Below, piece after piece: positions 1 to 8,566 of a DNA stretch of 44,560 nucleotides. Both the position numbers and the translations under genes were made by a program. The notes under the pieces were generated by a model that was not told the DNA's origin, did no database searches, and saw only the letters and a list, made by a program, of their open reading frames with translations. Each line of letters opens with the position of its first letter. The first letter of the stretch is position 1. Source of the stretch: Bacteroidaceae bacterium (GTDB lineage: Bacteria > Bacteroidota > Bacteroidia > Bacteroidales > Bacteroidaceae); assembly GCA_017547165.1 (NCBI GenBank), contig JAFYQK010000018.1, positions 1 through 44,560 on the forward strand, read 5' to 3'.

Positions 1-1
1 A

Positions 2-140
2 ACCTTCTTAGGAAAAGAGTCAACCTCTCCAGTGAAAGTAGTAAACTGTACTCAGACGAAACAGTCAACCAAATCCGTATGGATAAGCAAGTGTTAAAAA
101 ACAGGGCCTAAAAAGAGTCAACCATTTTCAGGAAAAGACA
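2..140 (+). repeat. 139-bp terminal repeat, left copy
   Basis: Bases 2-140 are identical to the reverse complement of 44422-44560, so the window is bounded by a perfect 139-bp inverted repeat. The copy contains three direct GTCAACC words (19-25, 64-70, 117-123), two of them inside a longer AAAAGAGTCAACC. No gene lies in it. It may be the end of a transposable element, or a multicopy sequence at which assembly stopped. Confidence 0.9.
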
Positions 141-431
141 CTTAGACGAGATCTTAAACAGATTTCCCTTATTAGAGATTTTAAGGTGCATAGCACCAAG
201 GACCATGTCCAAGATTAGTTCTATTTGTAAGAAAACAAGCTCGTTTGTTTTATTGCAAAGACAACCAATCTCCAAATCTCTAATCTTCCGTGTGAATCAG
301 TATAATCGTGTTGACAAAATAATATTAATCAGTGTAAATCTGTTGTATCTGTGTCATCAGTGGCCCATTGTCGTTAAACGTTAAACATTCAACGTTTCTT
401 CCTATAAGAATAAAATGTTATTAAGTGATAG
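141..431. other. Non-coding stretch left of the ATPase/nuclease cassette
   Basis: AT-rich sequence with no credible ORF. It holds the left copies of two degenerate direct repeats (274-293 and 365-402) whose partners lie at 2259-2279 and 2297-2348, on the other side of the two-gene cassette. No promoter or terminator was recognised. Confidence 0.6.
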
Positions 432-893
432 TTAAATATTCTCAGTGAGAACTTGCGAAGATTTTATCAAATTTCCACCAAATTTCTTAAGGAGTTTGTG
501 CAATTTTGCCTCATTGGCATTGGCACCTGCTGCCCTAACAGCCCGACCCTTAGATAATACTATGCGAGCATGTATTTCCTTGGCAACTATCTTGGATTCT
601 TGGACAAGTTGTATGATAGTACTATGAAGTTGAGTCAAGGCTCTTGAATAATCACCGCCTTTAAGTTCTATAAAGTACACACAATCTTCCTCAGTCCAGA
701 AGGCATAGTCACATTTTCTCTGTGCCTTGTCCGAAATAATGCCACCATCAACCTTATATACGATTACACGTTGATGTTTGGTGTTGTTGGCTATGTACTT
801 TCGTGGTTCTCTCGTATCACATAGAACAATCTGCTTTCTGTGGTCATCAGAAAGGATATAGTGCTGCTCGGTATATTTGTTAGCGAAAGTCAT
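432..893 (-). CDS. Small PD-(D/E)XK nuclease-like protein, partner of the ATPase
   Basis: A 153-aa protein of unknown family. Residues around D62 (CDYAF) and E76-L77-K78 (FIELKGG), followed by a helix with Q88 (RALTQL), resemble the D...ExK...Q core of PD-(D/E)XK nucleases; basic residues are frequent in the C-terminal half. The ATG overlaps the stop of the upstream ATPase gene by 4 nt (ATGA), so the two are probably translationally coupled and act together. By analogy with other ATPase-nuclease pairs it could cut nucleic acid on ATPase activation, but substrate and trigger are unknown. The nuclease reading is by motif only and could be wrong; a Holliday-resolvase-like or purely structural fold remains possible. 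Confidence 0.6.
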   Translation of the reverse strand: MTFANKYTEQHYILSDDHRKQIVLCDTREPRKYIANNTKHQRVIVYKVDGGIISDKAQRKCDYAFWTEEDCVYFIELKGGDYSRALTQLHSTIIQLVQESKIVAKEIHARIVLSKGRAVRAAGANANEAKLHKLLKKFGGNLIKSSQVLTENI

Positions 894-2110
894 GATCTGT
901 ACTCAATATCCAACAATTGTTCAAATTCACGATTAAGCGTATCGGATATGGAGTCTATGGTTTCCGCACTTATCATTCCAGTTTCTTCATCCATAATGCC
1001 ACTCACGCCACCATCATTCACAAAATATGCCCTTGTTTGCTTGAAATCAAGCCATGATGATTCGGGAATAATGTCACAAACAAATTCTTTCTTATCTTGT
1101 TGGGCCACCTTATGAGCATACAAAAGATTATTCAGTGCGGAAAGTATGTATGGGCTATGGGTTGTCATGACTAGATGGTGATTCTTGCCATGATCCAATG
1201 CAGAAACAAGATAATATACCAAATCTTTCTGTGTCTGAGGAAACAAGTTCTGTTCTGGTTCCTCTATAACAAACTGCGTATGAGTGTATATCTTGCCCTC
1301 AATAAAACCAACAAGACGTTTTTTTAATTGTTCCAACTCCTCAACCGATTGTTGTGAACGAATATCCTCCAATGTGGACATTATCTTTTCATGCTCACTT
1401 GGAGAAAAAGGCTTGTTTGTTTTATATATACCGCTTGACAACCAGTCCACAACCGTAAGAATAGGTATTAATGATTGGTAACCACTTGCCGAAGCTGCAA
1501 GAGGTACCGGGGTGCCATTCTTTAACATTAAACTGTCAGGCGTATTATCGGAAGAATAAAATCTTACATCCAAGTCCAAGACAGGAAGAGGAGTAGAAGA
1601 AGTATAGCGTCGTTTAGCATTGTACCAATCTACAACAAACCCCTGCAAACTATCTTCATCTTCCATGTAGTCCTGCAGATTAGGAACAGAAGCAACGAAA
1701 TTCCTCTCAGCAGGTATATATATTACTTTGGGATTGACACTCTTTCCGATCGCGAACCATATAGTTTCTTTTTCATTTGGAGATAGTACATTTGCATTCT
1801 CAAACCTCTCAGGCATTGAGATCTGCTCCTTATCCCATCCATAGCAATATATGATATCCTCGCCTTGGTAATATATTTGAGAATCAGGATTGAAATAAGA
1901 TGCCAATCTATGATATGATTTCAGTTTGGAAGCTGCATCCAAGAACACAGAATCATCCGAGCTGTGTTTCTCCAGCCAACTGCAGAAACTTATAATTTTT
2001 GCCAAGGTACTCTTTCCTGCTCCTTGTGGTCCAACAAATACGTTCACTTTGGCAAGTTCTAAGTCTACATGTTTTATGGGACCTATATTCTCAATAATCA
2101 GTCTTCTCAT
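890..2110 (-). CDS. AAA/ABC-type ATPase (OLD/RecF-like head, no TOPRIM)
   Basis: A 406-aa ATPase. It has Walker A (GPQGAGKST, residues 27-35), an ABC-signature-like ASASGYQS (206-213), Walker B with catalytic glutamate (VIEEPE, 281-286) and an H-loop (TTHSP, 316-320). This is the layout of AAA_15/AAA_21 ATPases found in OLD, Septu and similar defence proteins. There is no C-terminal TOPRIM domain as in OLD; instead the next gene supplies a PD-(D/E)XK-like protein, overlapping by 4 nt. A good promoter lies about 40 nt upstream. The short Walker A to signature interval (about 170 aa) makes a long coiled coil unlikely. A host-defence role is inferred from this architecture. Confidence 0.8.
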   Translation of the reverse strand: MRRLIIENIGPIKHVDLELAKVNVFVGPQGAGKSTLAKIISFCSWLEKHSSDDSVFLDAASKLKSYHRLASYFNPDSQIYYQGEDIIYCYGWDKEQISMPERFENANVLSPNEKETIWFAIGKSVNPKVIYIPAERNFVASVPNLQDYMEDEDSLQGFVVDWYNAKRRYTSSTPLPVLDLDVRFYSSDNTPDSLMLKNGTPVPLAASASGYQSLIPILTVVDWLSSGIYKTNKPFSPSEHEKIMSTLEDIRSQQSVEELEQLKKRLVGFIEGKIYTHTQFVIEEPEQNLFPQTQKDLVYYLVSALDHGKNHHLVMTTHSPYILSALNNLLYAHKVAQQDKKEFVCDIIPESSWLDFKQTRAYFVNDGGVSGIMDEETGMISAETIDSISDTLNREFEQLLDIEYRS

Positions 2111-2147
2111 AGCAAGAACATCAAACTCCTGTTAATATATTCAAGCA

Positions 2148-2179
2148 CAAAGTTATAGTTTTTTTGAAAAACAAACAAA
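2148..2179 (-). promoter_or_regulatory. Promoter of the ATPase/nuclease cassette
   Basis: Read on the minus strand, a perfect -7 element TAACTTTG (2148-2155) sits 20 nt downstream of a TTTG (2176-2179). The predicted transcription start near 2141 gives a leader of about 30 nt before the ATG at 2110. The cassette therefore does not depend on capsule-locus transcription. Confidence 0.65.
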
Positions 2180-2258
2180 GAATATCAACCAAACTTAATG
2201 ATGTTCCTATAATTTAGATTATATACACAGGTTATATATTCCATAGAAAACGAATCCC

Positions 2259-2387
2259 AAATTCTCTAATCTTCTGTGTCTCCGTGTTTCTGTGTGCCAT
2301 TGTCGTTAAATATTAAACTTTAAACCTTAAACGATCAACGTTTTTCCCTGGCACATTGTATTTAAACGTTCAACGTTATTATTTCCC
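2259..2387. repeat. Degenerate direct repeats, right copies
   Basis: Bases 2259-2279 (AAATTCTCTAATCTTCTGTGT) match 274-293 with small differences. Bases 2297-2310 (CCATTGTCGTTAAA) match 365-378 exactly, with decaying similarity on to CAACGTTT. A third, shorter TTTAAACGTTCAACGTT follows at about 2360. The copies bracket the ATPase/nuclease cassette in the same orientation. Confidence 0.6.
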
Positions 2388-2954
2388 GCTCATCCGCTCA
2401 CCGTTAATCTTTCTCTCCTTAATAAATTTAGCAGGATTACCGCCTACTACTGTCCAGGGTGCAACGTCTTTATATACAGATGCTGTTGCTCCCACTACAG
2501 CACCCTGTCCTATGGTTACTCCCATGCCAACGAAGGCCTTGGCACCAATCCATGCCTGATCTTCAATTATAATGGGAGCAGTGATAAGGGGATTTAATGG
2601 ATCCGTTATATCATGGCTTGCCGTACATAGATACGCACCTTGCGACACAGTAGAATTAGCACCAACAATTATTGGTGCCACATTATAACAATCAACATCA
2701 CTTGCCAGACATGAATGTTCCATCATTGTCAAGTTAGCAGGATAATACACCTTTGCTGAACTGTAAACATGAGCAGTGCCAGCTATCTTTGCACCAAACA
2801 ATCTTAGCAAGCAACGCTTCCATCCACTACCTAAACTTCGTGGCAACCAACTGGCACCTAAGGTCCATACTATTGTCCACAGCATACGAACCACCTGGTG
2901 CTTTCGCCCCAGTTTATTCTCGTATTTACTCAGGTCAATTTTATAATTACTCAT
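2379..2954 (-). CDS. Hexapeptide-repeat acetyltransferase, WcaF-like
   Basis: A left-handed beta-helix O-acetyltransferase that likely transfers acetyl from acetyl-CoA to a sugar of the exopolysaccharide. The N-terminus (KIDLSKYENK) and hexapeptide turns (IIVGANSTVSQGAYL, VTIGQGAVVGATASV) ending in VVGGNPAKFIKER are typical of WcaF/colanic-acid-type enzymes of about 180-190 aa. The ATG at 2954 was chosen because the peptide then starts MSNYKIDL and overlaps the previous stop by only 8 nt. It is the last gene of the capsule operon. The final residues (INGERMSGK) are encoded by an ACGGTGAGCGG-type low-complexity repeat also seen at 17055 and 19375, so the C-terminus may have been extended by repeat insertion. 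Confidence 0.85.
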   Translation of the reverse strand: MSNYKIDLSKYENKLGRKHQVVRMLWTIVWTLGASWLPRSLGSGWKRCLLRLFGAKIAGTAHVYSSAKVYYPANLTMMEHSCLASDVDCYNVAPIIVGANSTVSQGAYLCTASHDITDPLNPLITAPIIIEDQAWIGAKAFVGMGVTIGQGAVVGATASVYKDVAPWTVVGGNPAKFIKERKINGERMSGK

Positions 2955-4080
2955 ACACAAAATCTGGTTTCTCTCCACCATTGAGGAGCCATTCGTAAAG
3001 TTGCTTCATCATAGAGGCAACGTGTAGTTGCTCGTACTTGCGTTCTATTAACGTACGACCTCGGGACCCCATCTGTATGATTTCCTCATTAGATAGAGAG
3101 ACTATCTCTGTTATTATCTCTGCAATAGTTTCGGGATTATTGTCTCGCCACCATCCACATGCGTCATTATTAAGTTCCTGCCATGGAGTTCCAAGGCTTG
3201 CATACACGGGTGTACCGCATATCAAGGCCTCGGGTACTATCATGCCAAAGTTCTCCTGCTCACTGGGAACCATCAAGGCATGCAGTTTGCCAAGGCGGTC
3301 GTACTTTTCCTTGCCGTTTACAAACCCTACGAAGTGTACCACCTCCTTTAAGGACAAACGCTCCACTTCATTACGCAGAAACTGCTCGTACTCTTCACTT
3401 CCTTTTCCCATTATCTCTATAGTAAATGGATGGCAACCTTTGCTTATGGCAATAGCTGCCCCACGAAGCAGGTTCTCCACTTTCTTTATGGGATGAAGTC
3501 GCCCTAAGAAGCCTATTGACTTCTGTGCAGGTTTCTCTTTGCAGAGTTCTACACCTTCAGGAAACACCACTGGATTGGGAATAACGGCTATGGGACCTTT
3601 GTAACCGAATGCACGACAATGTTCCATTTCCTCCTTGCAGGTAGCATGCAAACAAGAAGCAGAGTGAATATCCTTGTTGAACCACAGTTTCAGCATCGGC
3701 CACTTTTTCCAACGCTTTATCTTCAATGCCGTAGGGTATAGCATTCCATGCGGAGAGATAATGTAAGGCCTGCCTTTCTGCCTTGCCGCCTTGGCTGTTA
3801 TATGGCACTGATACATCCACAAAGCATTAGCATGATAGATGTCATAATCGCTCTCGTTCAGAAAAGATTTCAGGTTCTGGCTTATTGCAAGAGGAGTCCT
3901 ATAGTCATTAGTCAGTTCTATCAACCAAGGTCGCCCAGCGCCTAAATTGTCCTCGGATTTGACCGTAACCAATTCTGCACCTGCATGCAATTCCCACAGC
4001 CCTTCCATTAGGTCTCTTGTGCAAGTACTTGGTCCACCCGATGAGGCAGATAGACCTTGTATAGTGTGAAGTATTTTCAT
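2947..4080 (-). CDS. Family 4 glycosyltransferase
   Basis: A 377-aa GT-B fold glycosyltransferase, GT4-like. The N-terminus MKILHTIQGLSASSGGPSTC carries the glycine-rich loop of the acceptor domain. The C-terminal domain has the FLGRLHPIKKVE segment and the ExxFGxxxxE signature (ENFGMIVPE), where the glutamates contact the nucleotide-sugar. It would be a cytoplasmic, membrane-associated enzyme adding one sugar to the lipid-linked repeat unit; the sugar cannot be read from sequence. The start is the only ATG fitting the family N-terminus; the gap to the upstream glycosyltransferase gene is 6 nt. Confidence 0.9.
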   Translation of the reverse strand: MKILHTIQGLSASSGGPSTCTRDLMEGLWELHAGAELVTVKSEDNLGAGRPWLIELTNDYRTPLAISQNLKSFLNESDYDIYHANALWMYQCHITAKAARQKGRPYIISPHGMLYPTALKIKRWKKWPMLKLWFNKDIHSASCLHATCKEEMEHCRAFGYKGPIAVIPNPVVFPEGVELCKEKPAQKSIGFLGRLHPIKKVENLLRGAAIAISKGCHPFTIEIMGKGSEEYEQFLRNEVERLSLKEVVHFVGFVNGKEKYDRLGKLHALMVPSEQENFGMIVPEALICGTPVYASLGTPWQELNNDACGWWRDNNPETIAEIITEIVSLSNEEIIQMGSRGRTLIERKYEQLHVASMMKQLYEWLLNGGEKPDFVYE

Positions 4081-4086
4081 AGTATA

Positions 4087-5232
4087 TTATGCCTTACTGC
4101 AAGGTCCATTTAAGATAGAACACTCACGATTATTCTGCAAGTCATTAATCAAGGTTAGCAATGCTTCTGCTGCTTTCTTGGGACTCCACATAGTCACCAT
4201 TGTGTTCCTTGCTTCCTTTTGCATCCTGTACATATCTGCGGGATTATCAAGCAGGCGTTTAACACAATCTGTTAGAGAATCTGCATCCTCTGACTTGAAC
4301 GAAAAACCATTCCTCCCCTCAATTATTAAATAAGGTGTACTGCCTATGGCATCACTTGCCACCAAGACACATCCATTTGCCATAGCCTCGTTAGCCACAG
4401 CCCCCCAGCCTTCATAACGGTCGGAGGTAAACAGGAAAATCTCATGCCTTCGCATGGCCTCCAGTATTTCTTCATTAGGCAATGCTCCATGAAACTTCAC
4501 TACGTCTTCAACGCCCAATGCCTTTGCAAGTTGTTTGGTTGTTTCTTCCTCCTCGCCAGAACCATACATGTCAAGCATGAAATTGTAGCCCTGCTCTTTC
4601 AGTTTAAGAGCCATTCTTACGGGAAGCTCTGGGTGTTTCAACCTCAAAAATCTACTACACCACATGATATGTGTAGTAATTTCTGAGGTGGAAACACCCA
4701 GATTTGGTGCTTCAACCACGAAATCCTCATCCACCCTTGTAAAATATCCCCATTTGAAATGCCGGTTCTTGTATGCAAACATCTTACGCTCATCCTCTGC
4801 CGCAAAAGCACTGGAGCAAAGTTTATAGAATAGTTTGTTGCGGTAAAATCTCTGATAGTTCCACCACCATTCTCGCAACCTTGGAGAAAGGATGTTTACC
4901 CACCCACGTTTCAGCCACCGTTCTCCTACCTCAAAAGACAATCCGCAATTCTTTTGCTTGGCACGCTCAACGGCATACTCCTGTGAACATGCCCCAAAGA
5001 CACAAGTGTCAGATTCACGTGCCAACCTCATAGCCTCATCTTGCGCTTCTGCACTTTCTCCTGCCAATATGCAATAACGACGGGAACTATAATCTGCACC
5101 ACCTTTCAGTTCCTTCTCATCCCGTGGCAGAGTTGCTATAAAACGGAAGTCCTCGCCCAGCAATCTGTACAACTCGTCGGCAATGAGAACCTGATGGTGA
5201 TTAAGTAAGTTACTGTAGAATGTTAATGTCAT
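4087..5232 (-). CDS. Family 4 glycosyltransferase
   Basis: A 381-aa GT4-type glycosyltransferase. The N-terminus (LTFYSNLLNHHQVLIADEL) is of the type found in several capsule GT4s. The C-terminal half contains LDMYGSGEEEE and an E-x7-E motif (EGWGAVANE) for donor binding. It overlaps the 3' end of the polymerase gene by 23 nt, which suggests tight coupling. Donor and linkage are unknown. GC content by eye is higher here than in the polymerase gene just upstream, fitting mosaic assembly of the locus. Confidence 0.88.
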   Translation of the reverse strand: MTLTFYSNLLNHHQVLIADELYRLLGEDFRFIATLPRDEKELKGGADYSSRRYCILAGESAEAQDEAMRLARESDTCVFGACSQEYAVERAKQKNCGLSFEVGERWLKRGWVNILSPRLREWWWNYQRFYRNKLFYKLCSSAFAAEDERKMFAYKNRHFKWGYFTRVDEDFVVEAPNLGVSTSEITTHIMWCSRFLRLKHPELPVRMALKLKEQGYNFMLDMYGSGEEEETTKQLAKALGVEDVVKFHGALPNEEILEAMRRHEIFLFTSDRYEGWGAVANEAMANGCVLVASDAIGSTPYLIIEGRNGFSFKSEDADSLTDCVKRLLDNPADMYRMQKEARNTMVTMWSPKKAAEALLTLINDLQNNRECSILNGPCSKA

Positions 5233-6445
5233 TTTTTACTTCAATTTCGTAACAACATGATATTATTAACCAAGCAAAAAAGCATAGTACTGAGCCTCCG
5301 GCAAAGATATACCCTTCCACTAACATATGAATAGACAAGAAAACTATCAGTCCTAAATATAACGATGCTTCTATGTTCGTTCTTCTTTTACTCCATACTC
5401 TTTTAACGGATTTGTATATTATTATCCCAAAGGGAATAAATCCTAAAATACCAGTCATTGATAATACAGCAAGCCAAGAACTGCCGGTTTCAATTGTTCC
5501 TGTAGAAGGCATATAGTCATCTACATGCTTTGGGTCACATGCACAGAAACCAACTCCCCAAATTGGACTATCGGAGAATTCGTCTAATCTATTATCCCAT
5601 TTTGATTCTCTAGAGCTAAATGTACTACCTCTATCTACGTTTCCCTGCTGTTTTGCTTCTAATCCAGAAAGAGCCCCTGACCATAATGGAAAAGTAATAC
5701 TACAGATTATTCCAATTAAGAATATTCTTTTAAAGAAGTTTCTTTTATTTCCTGCATTGATGTAAAGCATGGTTATTACACCTAAAACTGCACACAGAAA
5801 TGCTGATCTGGAACTAGAAAATAGTGTGCAAGCAAAAGATGGAATACATAATAACCAATATAGTTTATTCTTAGTTGATAAAGCGCGATAAGAACAATAA
5901 ATAGTGGAAACAGCAGAAACAGGGCCTAATAACATAGAATGTGATGTTAATCCACCAAAACTTCCCGCATTCCCGATATATTCATTAGAATCTAAATTAG
6001 TCATGTAATTAATTCCTAAGAAATAAAAAGCAAAGGAAACTACAGAAACAATAATTGATACAAATAATGAAAACTGCAAAAGATTTCTTTTGAAAATTAC
6101 AACATAGTTGTCCTTAATTAGTGGAGATATGGATATAAATAATATAAGAAATAGACCAAACCTGAACCAAGATTTAAACATAGGATCTGGTGATGATAAA
6201 ATTATTGATATAGCACCTGCAAAAAGGAGGAAAATACAGGTATTGTCAAACTTTTTTGAATGAGTTAGCATCCATATGCATATACCAATCATTAAAAGAC
6301 GATATAGCATTGTAAAGGAAGGAAGAAAACCTATCAATGGTGAAAGAGCAAGACAACCAAATATAAATGCAAGTTTATTCTGCTTAATGTCCAATAATGC
6401 TATCTCTTCAAACAATATAGACTTGACATCCTTGATAATATTCAT
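5210..6445 (-). CDS. O-antigen polymerase/ligase-like membrane protein (Wzy/WaaL-like)
   Basis: A 411-aa, very hydrophobic protein with about ten predicted membrane segments and a long extracytoplasmic loop (about residues 255-310) of polar sequence including RGSTFSSRESKWDNRLDEF. That arrangement, plus the R-x-x-x-W loop motif, is typical of the Wzy_C/O-antigen ligase superfamily. It would polymerise or transfer lipid-linked oligosaccharide units in the periplasm. It lies between glycosyltransferase genes; its start overlaps the upstream stop by 4 nt. As the only such gene in the locus, polymerase (Wzy) is more likely than ligase. Confidence 0.8.
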   Translation of the reverse strand: MNIIKDVKSILFEEIALLDIKQNKLAFIFGCLALSPLIGFLPSFTMLYRLLMIGICIWMLTHSKKFDNTCIFLLFAGAISIILSSPDPMFKSWFRFGLFLILFISISPLIKDNYVVIFKRNLLQFSLFVSIIVSVVSFAFYFLGINYMTNLDSNEYIGNAGSFGGLTSHSMLLGPVSAVSTIYCSYRALSTKNKLYWLLCIPSFACTLFSSSRSAFLCAVLGVITMLYINAGNKRNFFKRIFLIGIICSITFPLWSGALSGLEAKQQGNVDRGSTFSSRESKWDNRLDEFSDSPIWGVGFCACDPKHVDDYMPSTGTIETGSSWLAVLSMTGILGFIPFGIIIYKSVKRVWSKRRTNIEASLYLGLIVFLSIHMLVEGYIFAGGSVLCFFAWLIISCCYEIEVKNDINILQ

Positions 6446-7638
6446 ATATTTTTTAAATACTTTAAAAAATCAGCAATGAGAATATTTATATCATAAGGTT
6501 TGCAGAGGTGATGTTTGTTCCTATTAGTGTGATATGACTCTATAATCTCTGCCAATTTTACATAATCTCCAGGTTTTATCAACCATTTATCGCGTTCCGT
6601 TGGTTCAATACATTCAGCTGCACCGTTGTAATAACATCCTATAAAGGGAACTCCACAGGCTGCCGCTTCGGTATAAACACATCCAAATCCCTCAAACGAA
6701 CTTGGCATAGCATATAAATTCAAAGTATTGTAATAATCTACCAAACATTCGTGTGATACTTCCTTGGGCCATTCTACATACTCTGTTAAGTCATTCTGCT
6801 GGACGAATTCCTCACATTCTTTTCGTGTAGGTCCAGTACCCAATAAAGACAAACGCATATTATGATAGCCTTTTTTAATCAATATGTCAAAGGCTCTCAA
6901 TAATACCATATGGCCTTTCAATTCAACAAAATTTGCAATACATCCAATTCTAAATGTATCGGTTTGTTTCTTTTCATCATTAGGCCTGAAGATACTTACA
7001 TCAACACCGTTGTTCAGTATATATATATTATTATTAGAATCTAATGGTCGAATGCCTTTGATAGTTTTCAGCACAGAAAGGTATTTATGGTCTATTTCTT
7101 CCTTTCTTGCTTTGGGAAATGCCAACAGATTATCTCTGCAAGGTTCACTGATACACACATGCAAATCGACCTGTCGGAGCAGTTTCATAGCACTCCTTGC
7201 TCTGTAATTAGAATTTATATAACAATTGGACAGAATACCGTTCCTAATTGTAAAGGGATCTAAATCGTGATACTGTACCAATACCTTTATATCGGTGTTA
7301 TATCTTTTTAGAGCCAATCCATATGCAGAAAAGTGAGCAGTATGGCAATGAACAAATGTTATATTATTCAGTTCAATTCCTAATTCTTTTACCCTTGCAA
7401 TAAATTGTTTTGCATTATAGGAATCATAAAGTCCTTCAAAAAGAAACGAACGAGTAGATTTTACTCTAAATCCATAAACAGATACTCCATCTATAACATA
7501 GTCTTCGTTGCCAGGTTTCAAAACAATAATCTTATAATTAGAATTTCGTTGTATAGCCTTAACCTGATCATAGACATAGGCTCCACGCCACGAATCAGTA
7601 GAGGGGAAAAATGGAGTTATGCAGATGTAGAAGTCCAT
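6442..7638 (-). CDS. Family 4 glycosyltransferase
   Basis: A 398-aa GT4 enzyme. The N-terminal acceptor domain starts MDFYICITPFFPSTDSWRGAY; the donor domain contains GCIANFVELKGH, a GTGP turn and the E-x7-E signature EGFGCVYTE. It presumably adds a hexose-type sugar to the repeat unit at the inner membrane. Codons are AT-rich, as in the neighbouring polymerase and GT2 genes. It overlaps the polymerase gene by 4 nt (ATGA). Confidence 0.9.
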   Translation of the reverse strand: MDFYICITPFFPSTDSWRGAYVYDQVKAIQRNSNYKIIVLKPGNEDYVIDGVSVYGFRVKSTRSFLFEGLYDSYNAKQFIARVKELGIELNNITFVHCHTAHFSAYGLALKRYNTDIKVLVQYHDLDPFTIRNGILSNCYINSNYRARSAMKLLRQVDLHVCISEPCRDNLLAFPKARKEEIDHKYLSVLKTIKGIRPLDSNNNIYILNNGVDVSIFRPNDEKKQTDTFRIGCIANFVELKGHMVLLRAFDILIKKGYHNMRLSLLGTGPTRKECEEFVQQNDLTEYVEWPKEVSHECLVDYYNTLNLYAMPSSFEGFGCVYTEAAACGVPFIGCYYNGAAECIEPTERDKWLIKPGDYVKLAEIIESYHTNRNKHHLCKPYDINILIADFLKYLKNI

Positions 7639-7681
7639 TTTTGTTTTAATTAGATTATGAAAATATTATGGAGAGTGTAAG

Positions 7682-8506
7682 TTATAGCCCCAAAAACAGT
7701 CTCAAAAACGTTTTGATTAACACAAAAGGGTAACGAAGTGGGAAAAATGTCCGTTGAAAATACAACTGTTGTCTAAGTTCCTGACCCTTAGGAGAATTTA
7801 AATGATTCCACCTTTCTTTAATAGTCATTCGTCTTAATTCCTCTGCAGATTTTGCTTTGTGGTCTGCTTCACAATAAGCACAATAATGTGGTGTTCCTAT
7901 CAGTTCAAAACCAGCCTTCTTTGCTCTCCAACAATAGTCGTTATCAGCAATCCCATGTCGATATATTTCTGGAAAAATTCCGATTGCTTTAACTATTTGT
8001 GATGGTATAAACCAAACATTTGCACCAATAAAATCAATAAATTGCGGTTGGCCATTTGGAAGTACTTTATAACCTTTGAAAGTAAAGGTATTTGTACATT
8101 TAACGCCAACATATGTAGGTTCTTTTGTCGTTGAATCACAAGTGTTACCACAAATAATCGCTGGTTTATTATAAAAATTCAAACATTCGTAGAAATCTGG
8201 GATAAGATACTCGTTTACAAATGTATCGTCATTGAGTAGCATATAATAATCATAACCACCTTTGTCAATGGCTCCGCGCCAGGCTAATCTCATGCCACCA
8301 GCCCAAAACAAATTTTCACCTTTATATATAAATGCTTTAGGGAAATCTTGTAATACTGCATTTGCAGTCCCATCCGTACACCCATCGTCTGTCAGGTGTA
8401 TATCGTATTCTATTGAATGTTTTATAAATTCTTGATTTAACAGATTCAAGCATTTTATCGTGTATGCTTTTCTATTGAAACATGTGATAATAACAGCTAT
8501 TTTCAT
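7682..8506 (-). CDS. Family 2 glycosyltransferase
   Basis: A 274-aa GT-A fold enzyme. The start MKIAVIITCFNRKAYTIKCL, the nucleotide-binding DDGCTDGT (near residue 40) and LNDDTF (the DxD-type metal site, near 90) mark a GT2 transferase of the rhamnosyltransferase-like subgroup. It would use a nucleotide-activated sugar in the cytoplasm. The 60-nt gap to the upstream gene is AT-rich and shows nothing distinct. Confidence 0.88.
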   Translation of the reverse strand: MKIAVIITCFNRKAYTIKCLNLLNQEFIKHSIEYDIHLTDDGCTDGTANAVLQDFPKAFIYKGENLFWAGGMRLAWRGAIDKGGYDYYMLLNDDTFVNEYLIPDFYECLNFYNKPAIICGNTCDSTTKEPTYVGVKCTNTFTFKGYKVLPNGQPQFIDFIGANVWFIPSQIVKAIGIFPEIYRHGIADNDYCWRAKKAGFELIGTPHYCAYCEADHKAKSAEELRRMTIKERWNHLNSPKGQELRQQLYFQRTFFPLRYPFVLIKTFLRLFLGL

Positions 8507-8566
8507 TATTTGGATTAGATTATTTTTATGTAATATTGCAATTAGATGCTATAATAGAAGATGTAT

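Noticed and set aside
890-2110. OLD-family nuclease or Gabija GajA
   Set aside because: No TOPRIM domain follows the ATPase head; the protein ends shortly after the H-loop region.
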